From positions 4,140,001 to 4,204,000 of the forward strand of contig JADLSH010000199.1 in NCBI GenBank assembly GCA_016169945.1: a stretch of 64,000 nt of DNA, in the 5' to 3' direction. Below the pieces are notes generated by a model. That model was not told the DNA's origin. It saw only the letters and a list, made by a program, of their open reading frames with translations, and did not search any database. Source of the stretch: Trachythela sp. YZ-2020 (taxonomy: Eukaryota > Cnidaria > Anthozoa > Malacalcyonacea > Clavulariidae). This document shows, piece after piece, positions 28,301-43,300 of the stretch (positions within the stretch are counted from its first letter, which is position 1; every line of letters starts with the position of its first letter). Made by a program: the position numbers and the translations under genes.

Positions 28301-31300
28301 CTTGATAGTAAAACTAATTGAAACACCTAACAATTCGATTTGTAGAGAATTTGACAGCTTTAAAAATATTTTCTTATTATAGATATACTATGGCTTCAAA
28401 ATTGCCTCATTGGAATTCAGTTCTAGTTTTCAGATCAGTGGCGCCCGTCACGACATGTCATATTGGAAATGTGTGCCTGCGTGTAACCTAAATTTTTCGT
28501 ATCTTCCTTTCTTTCAGCCAAGCTCAAACGTGTTTTCTATTTACTGTAATTCATATAAGCGCAGAAAAGATACAACTCCGTCAACTTAACGGGAAGCACG
28601 GGTGGCAGATGCGGTTAGCGCGCTGTCTCTTACCTCTGAGTTAAGCTGGCTATACAGCAGATCGAGGGCATGGATTTACTCAGGTTGGGTAACGTCAGTG
28701 TGCTTGATAAACCCATGCAAGTTGAGTTTGGTTTGGTTGGTTCTCTCCTGTACTTCGAGGGTTTTTCTCCGGGTACTCCGGTTTTCCTCCCTCGCTAAAA
28801 ACTAACCCTTAGGCACTAACCACTAACTAACCCTCGGAACCTTTGCCAATTGGGTTGCAAAACCTGTTAAGGCTTTCCGTCCACCTCAGAGTGGTAAACA
28901 TATTAAATTAAAACTTGGGATGGGAAGGAAAGTCAACCATGGGATTCCCAGAAAATGTTTGCGAGGAATACATCGGCATGATTTTCAAAAATATAGTAGG
29001 CAGGGACGTCGCGAAGCCTTTGATATTGGGGGGTGTAAAGGATCTCTGACCAACTTTTGGAAACATTTGAGAATACGAGATACTTGTTATCTATAGTATT
29101 AAAGTATTAGCATTACGTTTGTTGTACTTTCGATTCAGTATCACAGAAAGAGTTCATTAAAAGTTATTTAGTATCAGAATCCGTTGCTCCCCAAGCGAAA
29201 CAGGTGCACAATTGGGAAAAAAATCCCTCCAAAGTTTGCTATTTTCGCGCTTCGAAATATTCGAACCGCCATTGTTTTGGTAGCAAATACGCATGCGCAT
29301 GTCAGCCAAACTCGCACTGCGCACGCGCAGACAGGAAAAATGGATTTTCCCTGTGGGTTTTCCCCGATTTCCCCCGTAAAAAGAACAAAATAAAATCACG
29401 GAATACAGATCAAACCTTGTAATATTATCGAATAAATACACACACATTAAATATTGTTTAAAACACATTGTACATTTTGCTTGCTCATATGCTAAATCAC
29501 TTCAATTCATTGGCTATTGTTTCAAAATACCGTTTTAACGTTTAATTCTACTTATTAACATCCTAATTCAATACAAATTTGTGTGAGGTAAAAAACCCAC
29601 CTGTATCAAACAGGACCGAGAATATATGAATATACATACAATTCCGATACGATCAAGGAACAAATTAAATATTTCGCTAAACTAAAGCCTTGGCCAAACG
29701 TAAGAAACATTGTCGCGGAAATATTCGTGATTTTCAATGTTTGCTCAAATGTTTCCCTGTCTCCCACATCTGGAAACATTGGCTTTTATTGCAGAAACAA
29801 AATTTGCTTCCCAGAAAGCAAAAATATTTCCTACCAAATTCAGAAACATTTGATGAAACACTCTTTCTCCGTTTGCCGACGCTGGTAGGACAATATGACA
29901 TACTGAAACATTGGTAAGACAAATAATATGACAAATATCTTTGCGCAAGAATGTTTCCCAGTTTGTCCCGGGCTTTAAGGGATATTTATATAAACTCCTA
30001 GGAAAACCTCTGATTGAATCTTTAATGTATTATTGAATAACTATGCAAGATATGTTTGGCGCTTCTTAAATTGTGCGTTCCATCCATCGCTTAAGTATAT
30101 TCTCTATACCAACCAATCTTGGATTTGGACCAACTTTTCCATTCTCCAACCATCTCTTTTCCACCATCTGTCCAACCAACTGACGAAGCCAGACTGTACC
30201 AGCAAGTAACTGTGAGAGAAACATGTCCCAGGCACCAACTCGAAATTCATCATAAAAAAATATAAATTGGGAGGAAATATAAAATCCATAATTTCATCAT
30301 AACTGTCTATAATTGAAAGAAATGTTTTCATCCTTGAGCCCAGATTTTCATCAGTGCAATAATTGGATCCTGGCCAAGGGCCTACACTCAAAACGAGATT
30401 GCATGTTAGCTGTCCTGGCTTTTGTCTGGTAAAGTTCTACTTCTCGTATTTGAACTATTACATATATTATATTGTGACATAAGTTGGTATTTAGCCACTA
30501 TCTAGAATAACAAGGAACGATTTAGAATTTCCCTCATCGTCATCAATGGTACAGCTCTCTTCATCAAAGTCTTCATCGTTGTTTTCAGACTTATTTGACA
30601 TATGTTCCTCAACCAATTCAGAAGAATCCAAATTTTCCACATATACAATCTCACTAACATTTCTCATTTTCGGTACACCGAACACAAGTTGGGGATAACT
30701 TTTTATCAGTCGTTGCTTGAGTTTAAAAGCTCTATGTTTAGATGCATCCACATTCTCGGTGTCCTTAGCAATGATAAAAAAATTTCTCCAGCAAATCTTT
30801 CATTTACTTTATTTGCTTATTTCCGATGACCTCCGTCTCGATTACTTTCTTACAGAAGACATCATAAGACTTCTCGTACACTGATGTAGATCTTTCAGTC
30901 TCCGATTGCTTCTTGGTGAGAAATTTTTGTACAATTGCAGTAACAAACTTGGTGATAGCGGACTTCCAGTGCTACACAGTCTTTCCCCCGGATTTGCACG
31001 AGTATCCGTTCATCGTTCTTTCTCTCGGCAGCTGTACATAGAAGACCAGCATCATTGTTTCTGTCAACATGAGTTATTAAACAACTAATAACAAGGTTGG
31101 ATGTTTGTAGCATTAGAAACTACTTTACCCTAAATAAACTTAATTGATCATAATTCAAGATATTTTAAAACCAAACCCGAGAATGTTGTGCACATTGCGC
31201 TAGTATTATACCTATCACAATGACCATACCTTGTCTAGTGAGAAGTGAGAACCAAGAGGCGTCTCTCCACAAATAATACATATCTCTGGGAGTACATGCT

Positions 31301-34300
31301 CGTTTCTTTTAGGCAGGGTCTTGTTAGCTTCTGCGACTGATTGACGTGTAATTTTTCGCTTTGGTTCTATTGGCTCCACTTCCCCATGTGGTTCTTCGGT
31401 AGAAGTTACAGTTTTAGAGCTAGTTCCTTCTCCTTTTTCTTCTTTTCTCTGTTGTCTACAGATCTTCTCTTCATCACAAAATTTCTTCCAGCATTTCATA
31501 TGATGGTACCATTCTAAGTTAATGCTGTCAGGGTTCTTCTCCATGTATGAATTGACTAAGAAATCGTAAGAGAATATCGATGTCAATTATTGACAGATCC
31601 GTCATCGATGTTCTCGTACGATTTCTTAGTTATTTCAGCTTGTTGACATTTCAGTTGGGCCCAATTAGACCTGCACTCAAGAAATTTCTTAAGCCTTTGG
31701 CGTGTAACTTTGCAAAGTTGCTCCGTAACGCCATCAAAATGCATATAAAACATGAGGATATTCGAGTTTTATAAATATCTTCGGCATAACCACAGAATAG
31801 ACATGGGAAGAATGTGCGTGTTTGTGCGCGAGCGCAGTGCGAGTTTGGCTGACATGCGCATGCGTATTTGCTACCAAAACAATGGCGGTTCGAATATTTC
31901 GAAGCGCGAAAATAGCAAACTTTGGAGGGATTTTTTTCCCAATTGTCCACCTGTTTCGCTTGGGGAGCAACGGATTCTGATAAAGTAAGTTTTTATCTAT
32001 TGATTCATGTGAAAATTATGTAGTTCCACGAGGGGTGCAACGGAATCCGTTTTCTAAGCATCTTTTGTATGCTCGTCCTATACGGCCTAACGCTGTGTTA
32101 AGGCCGGCCTCCACTTGCACGTATGCAGAGCACTTGCGCATGCTCTGTGACTCGAAAATGATCGCTAATCTTGACCGTCGCGGCTAACTTTTTGTACGTA
32201 TGACAGTAGAACTGTATTCTACTTTCTGTGCGGCCGTCAAGTTTTGAACCAATCACATTTAACGAAAGTATAAACACGTACGTGCGTGCAATTGTGCGTT
32301 CGTACGTGCAAGTGGAGCCCGGCCTTAAGTGTCAGTGTCGGTGTCGGTGCCGGTGATGGTGTGGGTGTCGGTGCCGGTGATGGTGTGGGTGTCGGTGATG
32401 GTGTTAGTGTTCCTGAGCCGTTTTCCTGTTTGTCTTTTCATGGATGTTTTACAATTGTGTTGATGGTTGAAGTTAATAAATAATAGATAGTTACATTAAC
32501 TAATTTACTGTTGGGGACTGAAATATAGGGGGGTCCGGAGGCATGTTTCCCCGGGAAAATTTATATAGGAATCATTTAATTTTGATGCATTCATTGAGTC
32601 AAATGACCAACTATCTACTATGACCAACTTTTGAACGTTATTTTGGCCAACTTTTAACCCAAAAAATTATTGAGTAACACCCCCCCCCCCCCCCAAGTAC
32701 CGACGTCCATGATAGTGGGGAGTTATCTACACGTTAGTGCAGATTTTGGGGATCATGCAGTCATAGTGGGAGGTCATTTAACTCCATTATTTCGAGCCAA
32801 GCTGCAGTGCAGATTTTTACTTACGAGATCTTTAGCTACTTTCTGTAAATTCTCCAAAGTTTCTTCCTCACTTCCTGCATCTTTGAGGATATCGCGAGCA
32901 ACTTCTGATAACTTTCTTTTAAACTCGTAGTCACCGGCAGCCTGTTCCCAGTCTATATCTCTCTCCAGGTGTTTACAGCATTGTAACAGAGCTTCGGATA
33001 TGGGAAATACACGAGGAAGTGGATCCTAAATAATGAAGAAAGGACCGTTCATTTTTTATCTGGGAAGGGGGCTGGTGGAATTAGGGGGCGAACTTGGCCA
33101 CGCGAAAAAATATTAGCAAAAGGGGGGGTTGGGGGGGGGCATGCAAAAAATGATACAATATTTCGTTGTTCTGTTGCAGTAATGTCACAATGAAAGCGCA
33201 TGAAATGGCCATTCTGGGCTACTTTCCGGGGGAGCATGCCCCCGAACCTCCCTACCTATGTAAGACTCGTAGAATGACTACACAATTGGGCTCAGCCTTG
33301 CAACTGCTGTTTGGTAGTAGAACTTGAAAATATATTAACAGTATTATTATTAGCTTTTTGGTCTGAAAACGTGGGCCTCTGGAAAAAGTTGGGTATGAAG
33401 GGGTGGGCCATGCTAAAGATTTAAGAGGGCTCACTAAATTCCACCACCCCCCCCTCCCAGATAATTCTTCTTATTATATGGCTTTTCAAAATTCTCTATT
33501 CTGATTGGTTGACAAGCGGTCCGTAAAACCCCATATCCGGACCGTGGTCCGTATTTTCCGTATCTGGACCGGTGTCCCGGATGTCGTTTATCATAAGTTG
33601 TGCATAATATAATGGTTTTCTTAGATATTTCACCCTTGCAAACTTGTGTGTCATTAAAATTTACAGATAAAAAGTTTCAAACAACCAAACTGTTTTTGAT
33701 TGAGCATGCATGCCTACCATATATTGTTACCCAGTGAAACTGACGATAGCCGATTTAATTCGCACGAAAAGCATATGCTCAGTACAGACCTCACGCTCAG
33801 TCAATAAGCCTTTAATATCATGCTCAACCTCATTCAATAATTGTTAAAAATATACTATTATCAAGATTTTTAGTTATCTTGTTCGATAGAACTAATAGTA
33901 AAAGGTGTCTTGTAGATGGAAAGTTCGAACGAAAATTTAGTACATATTGTAAATGTATGTAAAATGTATGTAAATTTTCGTTCGAGTATTCCATCTACAA
34001 AACACCTTCTACTATTAGTTCTATCGAACAAGATGCCCCAAAAATCTTGATATTTACCCACACCTTCTACTGCCATCACTCAACTATATACAGTATACAC
34101 ACGAATTTGCGGTTAACTGGACTCTGTAGCTCAGTTGGTGAGAGCGTTGCACCGGAATCGCAGGGCCGCATGTTCGATTCCTGCCAGAAAGTCTAAAGCC
34201 CGATCTCCACTAGGCGAATTTATTCGCGAAAAGCGAAGCGAAATATAAATCCGGCAACGTGATTGGCTACAGCGAAAAAATTCGCTGCGAAAAAGTAGGA

Positions 34301-37300
34301 TCGCTTTCTACTTTTTCGCGGCGAATTTTTTCGCTAGCCAATCACGTTGCCGAAATTTGTTTTTCGCTTCGCTTCGCGCGAACAAATTCGCCTAGTGGAG
34401 AACGGGCTTAAAGTTGCATTTTTCGCAACTGCACCTGGTTAGGTCTAAAAATGCATGTAAATTTTCGTTCGAATAATCCATCTACAAAACACCTTCTACC
34501 ATTAACTTGCCACTGACCCCAAAATATATCTTTATAGTAAAAGTTCTCATCTTGATCAACTTTTTCACTGTCAAAGTTACCGGATATGATGCCATTAGGT
34601 GAATTGTAAATTAGTTTTCCTTTGTTTTTGATGCTAAAATTCATCTAATGACATCATATCCGGAAACTTTGACAGTGAAAAAGTTGATAAAGATGAGGAT
34701 TTTTACTATAAAAATATATCACGTTTCTTCTCAGAATGATACAAATATTACACATAATTATACAAAAATAATCATTTGGGGGTCAGTAGCACATTAAATA
34801 CATACTATACCTGAGGTTCCCTGTAGCGGTCAGACACAACTCTATGTTTATCCACAGTGTGCATATCTCTGGATACCCGAGTGAGATGAGCTGGTAATTC
34901 TACGCTGTTTGTTTGAGAGCAAAAATGGTGGATATTGACTCCTGGTTTTTCATCAACCTAAAAATACAAAAGAAAAGATACGTACTTAATGGATAAAAGT
35001 AAAGTAGAAATAATTATATTCCCAACATTCGCAGGATTATGAAAAGCTTGTAACCGCTACCCCGCCCCCCCCCAAAAAAAAATATATATAAAGATTTTGA
35101 AACGTCGAGGGTTCTGAGTGAATGTAAAATCTTTATATGTACTCAAGATTTTCCAATCCAAAAAGGCAATCTTTCGTCGCCTATGTTGCATATCATGTAC
35201 TAATCCCGCATGAGTCTATCCATGCTTATGGCCCTGGTTAATCGAGGTTGAGAGTTGATGAGAGTCAATGGGAGTTGCAATTCTCGCTCGCGTTTGATCA
35301 CTTCTCATCATCTCAAAGCTGGTTCAAATTTGATGAGGATGAAGTTGAGTTTCTTTCGTTTCTGACGACCGGTACGTAATTCAGTCAACTCTCGTGCAAC
35401 TCTTGTTCTCGTTTGACCGGGCACCAGAGTTGATGAAACTCTCATACAAAGTCTCGCTTGCCAAGAAAATGCACAACAGTATACTCCTGAATGATCTAAT
35501 GATGCTTAATCCAACGGTAGGAGCTAGGAACTGTATTTCTCTCAAAACGTAGGTCTCACCTTAACTGAAGTAGCTTTCTCTTTGTCCTGCCAAGTTGATA
35601 GAAAAGTGACTTCATCCTGGGCATCACCTGCAGTTGGTGGTCTTGAAACAATATATTTACTCTGAACGCTTGGTCTCTCGACAAACTCTGCTTTCTTGCC
35701 TGAAACGCTGACTATATCTGAAACTGTAACCTGCAGTGGGAGCAACAGATCCTAGGGCGAAATTAGAAAAAATAACAACAGTTTTTAAATGGATGACAGA
35801 CTCGATTTTCTGTCAAACCGATATACCGAAATTTCAGATATACAGGAATATTTCGATATACCGAAATACCGAAATTTTCGATATGCTGGAATAATCGTTT
35901 TTGTTGTTCTTCAGTACAAAAAAGTAGAAATTTCGTTTTAAAAACAATGTCATGTTGATGTGCATGGAAAAGGTGAATATGGCCGAAATTCCTTCGAAAT
36001 ATGTCGCAGGCAGTTTTTCAAATTTTTAAAATCTCCTTCAACTTTCCATTAAGGAAGGACCAAAAAACGGTATAGCAATATTATCGGTATATTTTTCCGG
36101 TATACCGATACAAGAAATTTCTCATACCGAACATCCCTAACCAGGACATTTTAATATCGATATTACTATTATATATTGTTATCTTTCTCCAACTACGTGG
36201 CTTCCTAGGGTATGTGAGATCAGCAAAGTAAGTTCGAGGTGCATGGTAACAGGCAGAGCAGAACCAACATAGTATTGTTTGTCGTTCTTAGAAGTGTCAA
36301 AGTAATAACTTGTTGTGTCTAAATGGTGTCCACACCAATTCTAAATGTCTCAACACGTCAACCGGGAATCGAACCCAAGGTTCGACAGAGCTATTGGAAT
36401 GCCCGAATAAGGAATTACAGAACTCGATGATATGTATAGGTTGGATATCCAGCGTGGCGACATTCAGAAATAATTTTTTGTGCAAGTGATTCGACTCCAC
36501 TTTGACACCAAAATTTAAATTGTACTTTGTAGGATAAAATCAAACCTGAAAATATAACAAGGACTTCGACGTTTCGAGTCCTTCGTCGGGAAGTTAGTAG
36601 CCAGACGAAGGGCTACGAAGTCCGACGTTCTTGCTATATTTTCAGGTAGTTTGATCCTATAAACGTGTGGCGCCAATCTACCTGAAAAATGCAACAAGAA
36701 CTTCGACGTTTCGAGCGAAGGCCCTTTGTCTGGAAGTTAAAAAATGATCCTAAAGACCCGAAGCTGATCCTATAAACCCTCAAGGATATCCTTTATCGCT
36801 ACCTACACTGGAACCACGCATTAAACTTCATACATAAACTTCCAAACCTGCAAGGAAGACGGAAGATCTTCCTGAGCTGAACCAAGTTTTGTTTCATTTT
36901 CTACACCTTCATCTTTCACTCTTTCATCTTTATGATCCGCGTGCTTTCCCGCTTCTTTATTCACAACAGAATCATCTTCAAGATTTTCCTGTTCTTTCCT
37001 CAATGATTTGCCTTCCTCTTTCTCCTCCTAGATGGAGGCAGAAGTCAAACCTTACTTCGGTAGTTATGGTACTGTATAGAAAACCCTCTGTGTCCCAGAC
37101 GAGGATTGGTATTTAGAGGTTGGTAAAAATATTCTAAATTTTAAGGATCTTGTTTGACAGAACGTAATGTTTAAGGTTTTGAGTATGGAAATTTCGGGAG
37201 AAAACATATGCACTATACATCTTAGAGAACTTAGGGAGTATTGGAATAGTAACCTGACCACTAGGCTACAGAGTCCAGTTGCCAAGAAGCTATCCACAGG

Positions 37301-40300
37301 CTCATGCCGGAGGGCTTATAGTATGTTACATTTCTCGCAACTGCTCCAATTAGCTTCCATATATAAAATCCCTTCAACATTATGCTCTATCGAGCAAGAT
37401 GCCCAAAATGTAGAATATTTACGCCGCAGGTTCGATTCCTGCCGGAGGCCCTATTCGGCTCATGCAAGTGACGTCACAACACAAATTCCACTGGGAAAAT
37501 TCAAACCAATTAAAATGAAATCCTACATGGCTGACATTAAACGTACGCCAACTTTCCTTAATAATTGGAGTTCTAGACGTGCTAAAACAACAAACTCTAC
37601 ACCAAAAACTCCTCGTTGTTCAAGGATTCTAGCGAGATAGAGTTAGCCTTATAACTCTCACTCTCTCTGTATTTCGCAAGATATAAGCGAAAACGGCACT
37701 TCGATGAAATCCGCGATAAGGCCACCCAAAATAACGGAATATTTAGCATGACATAATATTCTCGCGTGACTGCAAGAGTCGAATAATTAGAATGCAAGAG
37801 TCGAATAATTAGAATGCAAGAGTCGAATAATTAGAATGCAAGAGTCGAATAATTAGAATGCAAGAGTCGAATAATTAGAATGCAAGAGTCGAATAATTAG
37901 AATGCAAGAGTCGAATAATTAGAATGCAAGAGTCGAATAATTAGAATGCAAGAGTCGAATAATTAGAATGCAAGAGTCGAATAATTAGAATGCAAGAGTC
38001 GAATAATTAGAATGCAAGAGTCGAATAATTAGAATGCAAGAGTCGAATAATTAGAATGCAAGAGTCGAATAATTAGAATGCAAGAGTCGAATAATTAGAA
38101 TGCAAGAGCCGAATAATTAGAATGCAAGAGTCGAATGATTAGAATGCAAGAGTCGAATAATTTTCGCAGCTGCTCCCAATTAGGTTTTAAATACGTATAT
38201 AGTTAAATTTCGCTCGAAACTTTCATCATATTAGTAAAATTACCTCGCTCGTTCCTTCCTCACATACAACATATTTTTCAGTTTCATGAGTGGAATCCTC
38301 AACTTGTTCCTCAATGACCACGACGAAAGGTCGTTCACTGAACTCACCAACATGAGCTTCTTTGCCAGGCGTTTCTGTAGATATACCAGCAACGATAAAC
38401 AATTCACAAGAAGCGGAGACAAGACTATCATCTGGGGCGCGCGATAGGATTAAATAACGTGTTAATTTTTGCGCGTGTAAGATTGCTTCATTTGTAATTA
38501 TTTTGTTAATACAGTAGCCTGACTAAAACTGAGTTGGAAAGCCCTGTAGAGCAAGGTTAGGGCACAAGAGTTGAAATGACCGGGCGCCAGGTCGCCAATA
38601 ATTACATGTAAGGTCTGTGACACAGGCTAGATCTCCAAATGTGACTAAATTCTGTAATAAACGACTAAATTATGTAATAGACGACTAAATATTTTACGAA
38701 TGAGCGAAAATATAAATGATTATTATTATTTTTTAACAGCTTTATTTGGCACACAAATAAGCACACATTATTGTACATAACTAACACAGACTAATACACT
38801 TAAGAAACATGTGAATAACAATATGTAAGAAAGTGCCAAAAGTGGCGAAGCACAAACGAGACCAGGTCCCATGCATGGTGCTCACCATTAGACATGATAG
38901 TACAAACAGAATATAAAAAATATGGAATAAAAAAAAGGAAGGGGAATGGAAAGCAAGATCAAGTACAGTAGATTAAGAGGGAGAAGACTGACATGGAAGA
39001 TATTAGTCAATCGTGGTCAATGAGTGAGAGCTATGCATGTAGGTCAGGAGTGTAGGTAGTGGCAGTAAGGTGGAGGTAAGCCTTGTGTAGGTATGTTTTA
39101 AAGGTGGAGAGAGTGTCGTAGTATAGTTGGAAGGAGCAGATTTACATACATAGTTCCACAGATTTACAATTCTAACAAAGTAGGAGTTTTGGAATGTGGT
39201 AGTTTTGCAAGATTGTGTTCTTAAAAGGCGAGAGGTACCCGCACGTGTCCTGCTTGCCGTAGTTTCAACAGGACAGTACGCCTTAGATTAACTAATTCTA
39301 AAGCGTTAAAAATTACTCTTTAATGAGAATGTTGTCGGTACAATACTATTATACTGTATAATATACAGAAATTATTATTATTGTATTAAATTTGAAGACC
39401 AGATTTATATTGCCTGGTAGCTAGTTGGGCGACTTTTGGAGAAATTTCCAATTTCAACCCCTGTTAGGACAGTTTATACATGTATATACTACGCAATTCA
39501 CTCATTAATTTGCTATGAATCGTGCTTGAAAATGATTTGTGTTAGTTGTTGGTGTTTAGATAGCTAGGCTCACTGCGTCCACATGATTTTTTAAGTTGGC
39601 CTGTGATTTCAGAATTCTTAATTCAACTACATCTATTCTACGTTTTGACGTTTTTAAGCGCACATTTTGAATTTGCACATCCCTAAAGTTCTAAATAAAA
39701 ATAATAACTTATACAAGAACGTCACCGTTTCGTCATTGGCATTGCGGGGAATTTTCTGAAATACAACTAACGAACCAAATAACTCACCTGAAAGCACATT
39801 TGACATACCAAGATCCTTAGATGGCTGAGCATCTAAATGTTCTGGGGAAGCGCGAGCTGATCGATCCAGTTCTATTGTGTCAATATTTCCACTCGTTATC
39901 TGCTTCAATTTCATTTGAATGAGCTGAGATACACTCAAAATATCACCACCTGGTGTTGAATGTAGCCCTGATAACACATCTTTGAAACTGGGTTTGTATT
40001 GATCATCTTCTCTATTTTGGTCTTCCAGTTGATCCCCTCGCGAAGTTGCCCTGCTTGAAGAATGTCGACCAAGTGAGGTTTTAGCTGAGCTACTTTCTGA
40101 CGACCTTTGAAAGAAAAATTATTATAAGATATTTTAATTTTTACTATTTTGTTAGATAACTACACAATAAACCTCTTCATAACGACCTTCGCAACATAAT
40201 GACCATCTTGCAAAAACAGGTGCCCTGCAGCACATCTCTGCACAGTGAAACTAAATTGGCTTCCTATTGATCAGTTTTGTTTTTTACATAAATTTGTGTT

Positions 40301-43300
40301 ATTATATAAAACTATTAAAGGGCAAGCGATTTCTTATTTATGTGATAAACTTCAATCTTTCAAATTTCAACATCGATACAACACCAAATGTAAACAGGAA
40401 TATCGTCTTCCTAAACCTAGAACTAATTGTATGAAAAGAATACTACTATATATTAAATCGTGGAACTTTAACAGACGAGACAAAGAGTCAGGAAACTATT
40501 TCGTCGTTGTGCTCTGTTATTTCAAGAGATATTATAACTCAATATAATATAGATAATTTAAGGTGTCACGCCTATATTGGTGAAATTAGTTTGCTTATTA
40601 TTCTATATATATAATTTAGAGGGCCATTTGAGAGAATACAATAACTTTTGTAATAGTGTTACCCTCATTAAATAAAGTTTATTGATTGATTGATTGATTG
40701 ACTGATTAACACAGATTCCTCTATTCCCCTTTCAGAAAAAATCTCTCCAACAACACACATACCCTTTAAAGGACACCAGCTCTCTAATAGAGACACCTCA
40801 CTACACACATAAACATCTCACCTCTTGTCAACAAGATGTGTTCACAACAGGCTTGTGACAAGCTTGTCAACAAGTTGTAACAATGTTGTGATTTTATCAA
40901 GTTGCTACAAGGTTGCCACTCGCAACTTGTTAACAAGTTGTTGAATTGCACGACTATCGTCCTGTCGTTGTTGAAACTCGTCGTATATATTAAAAATAAA
41001 CTATTTATATTGTATATATAATAAGTTACATGTGGTTTTTTAATGTTTTTTTAAAACACTCCCAGTTTTTTCCTAACAAATATGGAAATATAATTCCTCC
41101 TTTTTGTTTTGAATAATTTTTTTTCTTTTTATTGCTCCTCCACGTGAAGAAGACGTCTTTACGTGGAAAAATACCTAAATTATATATCTTATTTAATAAT
41201 CCTGCTCCTTTTTTAGATCGTTTTTTAACCGTTTTCTCTCCCACTTTATCTATAACTTTATCGGCTAGTCCTACTACGTATTCACCAATAAATCCTCCTT
41301 GTTGTCTTTGACGATTTTTTTCCATCCTATTATATGATGACGGCATTTTATACCAAGTTTATACAAATCAGAATTTGTAAAAAACCACCATTAATAATTT
41401 TTTCACTCTATTATAACTATTTTTACTCATTTTATAGTAATAATGATTGATTGGGTGAGTCACCCCACCCCCCTCCCCAAATGTTTAACAATTGTAACTT
41501 TGTAGGGCAAATTTTGCCATGTTGGTCAGGGGAAAATACATTCAAGGCATGTTGAGTAAGAACAAAAAGCCTTGAAGACCAGTTTGAACACTTTGAAAAA
41601 TTTGCTAATCTACTATACAACATCTTCTGACCATCAGAATAATATAAAATCCTCCCCCAAAGTGCATAAAATGACGTTTCAGAGACTCTACATTTCAAAA
41701 TTTTCTGGGGGACCCCCCCCCCCCCCATACCCCTAGTAACCTTGTGCCTTCAGCACTCGATACCTGTATATTCACCCTAGCGGCATATTCTAGGCTCCCA
41801 TAAACCTTTTTGGCTTCTGCCTACCCCTTTACATTATGTATTGACCACACCCTTTTGTCGGGCAAAATGATCTACCCCCCCCCAATGTTTAGACCCAAGT
41901 TACGCCCCCTGCTAACATGGAAATCTCCCTAAGAAGTACAACTCACCAAGACAAGCTCTTCTCAAAGATGGATGTAAGGCCAATGCTTCTAGTGGGCAAT
42001 ACCTGCAGTAAGCTAGCCCCACATAAAATGAATAACTAACACCTTTCTATCTGTTTCTCAAGGGGAAAATGTGAGCATCTATTGTTAACCAGATTGCTCC
42101 GGTCTCTTGTTAGCCAATTGAGCCACAATGTGACCTTATGCTCCCTAACATTACTTTGTCTTATGCCAATTGATATTTAAACTTGTCAACGCTCCTTAAA
42201 CAGTATTACACCATTACTAAAAGGATTAATTAACTAATTAACATAATAAAAAGCGAACTTTTCTGCTGTATAAAAGTGTATAACCAAATTAAAAATAACA
42301 TACAACACAACACAAACAACAAATATAACAACAACAACGTAACAACACAAACAATATCAATTTATAGTGTAAGTGATTTAATTGAACTGTTGAAGGCATA
42401 CCAATTGTCTTGAAACTTTGAATCTAAGGGTTAAATTCTTACCATGGCAAAATAAATGGCTCATCGTCGTCTAACGATTGAGCGCCTTTACTTGTGGCAG
42501 AACTTGGCACTCTCTCTTCTGGTGGCTTTCTTGGAGCCAAAGAAACCGGCATGGATGTATTGTGTGATCCTGTTATAGCAAACTTTGCAGGAAGCTCATT
42601 GGTTGGAATGTTGCAAGGAGACATTGGACGATAAAACTGTAACATGTCTGCATAATCCAGCTGGTAGCTTTCATGCTAAATGACAAAAAATATAAAAATG
42701 TGCAAAATTAAAATAAAATTAGATATCTTTTATACAAGCCAGAAACTGTCAACAAAGTTAATACTTGTCATTTCCTTATGTATTGCACATTTGTTTTGTG
42801 ATGACTGCCACATTTGTAAAGACATAGGAATGAATAAAAATGCAATTTCTAAAAAAGCCCTTTATCCCCCAATAAAAGTAAGCATAGACTAATGGTCATC
42901 ACAATTTCCATGATTTGCAACTGCATGTTGATACAGATGTTGGGGGTGTCGCAGAGGGGGCGGGGAGGGCCGAATGCATAGGCGGATCTACTGGGGGTGC
43001 AGGGGAGTGCTTATCCCCACTAGAAAACGTCAGCACCCCCCACAAAAAGTCAGCATCAACGTGTACGTGAATCAAAAACTCGAGCAAGAGCATAGCTGAA
43101 ACCTGAAAAGGTTGATATGCTGGTATTTTGGTGGAGAACTTATAGACAAGTAAAAAAATTAGTTTAACTCTTAAGTGTTGATATGATATATATACATCAT
43201 TATTACATCCATTCTTATTAATATAATTCAGATAATACACAGGATGCGTGTTTCTTTTTTGCCATAATTTAATTGTTCGATCAAAAGACTCGGTTGAGTC

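Larger units (their letters stand above)
29172..31982 (-). mobile_element. 2.8 kb DNA element with ~158-bp terminal inverted repeats carrying a decayed gene
   Basis: The left TIR (29172-29328, TATCAGAATCCGTTGCTCCC onward) matches the reverse complement of 31824-31982 almost base for base, diverging only at the inner edge. TA sits at both outer edges, so a TA target duplication is possible but not proven. Inside, the minus strand holds a broken gene (30491-31586) and a secondary MITE (29683-29977). TIR length and architecture are those of a cut-and-paste transposon or a non-autonomous derivative; I recognise no DDE transposase. It lies in the intron between TTC6-like exons 8 and 9. Confidence 0.82.

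Noticed and set aside
37167..37640. 157-aa plus-strand frame
   Set aside because: Composed of SINE fragments, with no domain and no splice context.
37771..38161. CRISPR-like direct repeats
   Set aside because: Repeats are contiguous with no spacers; this is a minisatellite in a eukaryotic intron.
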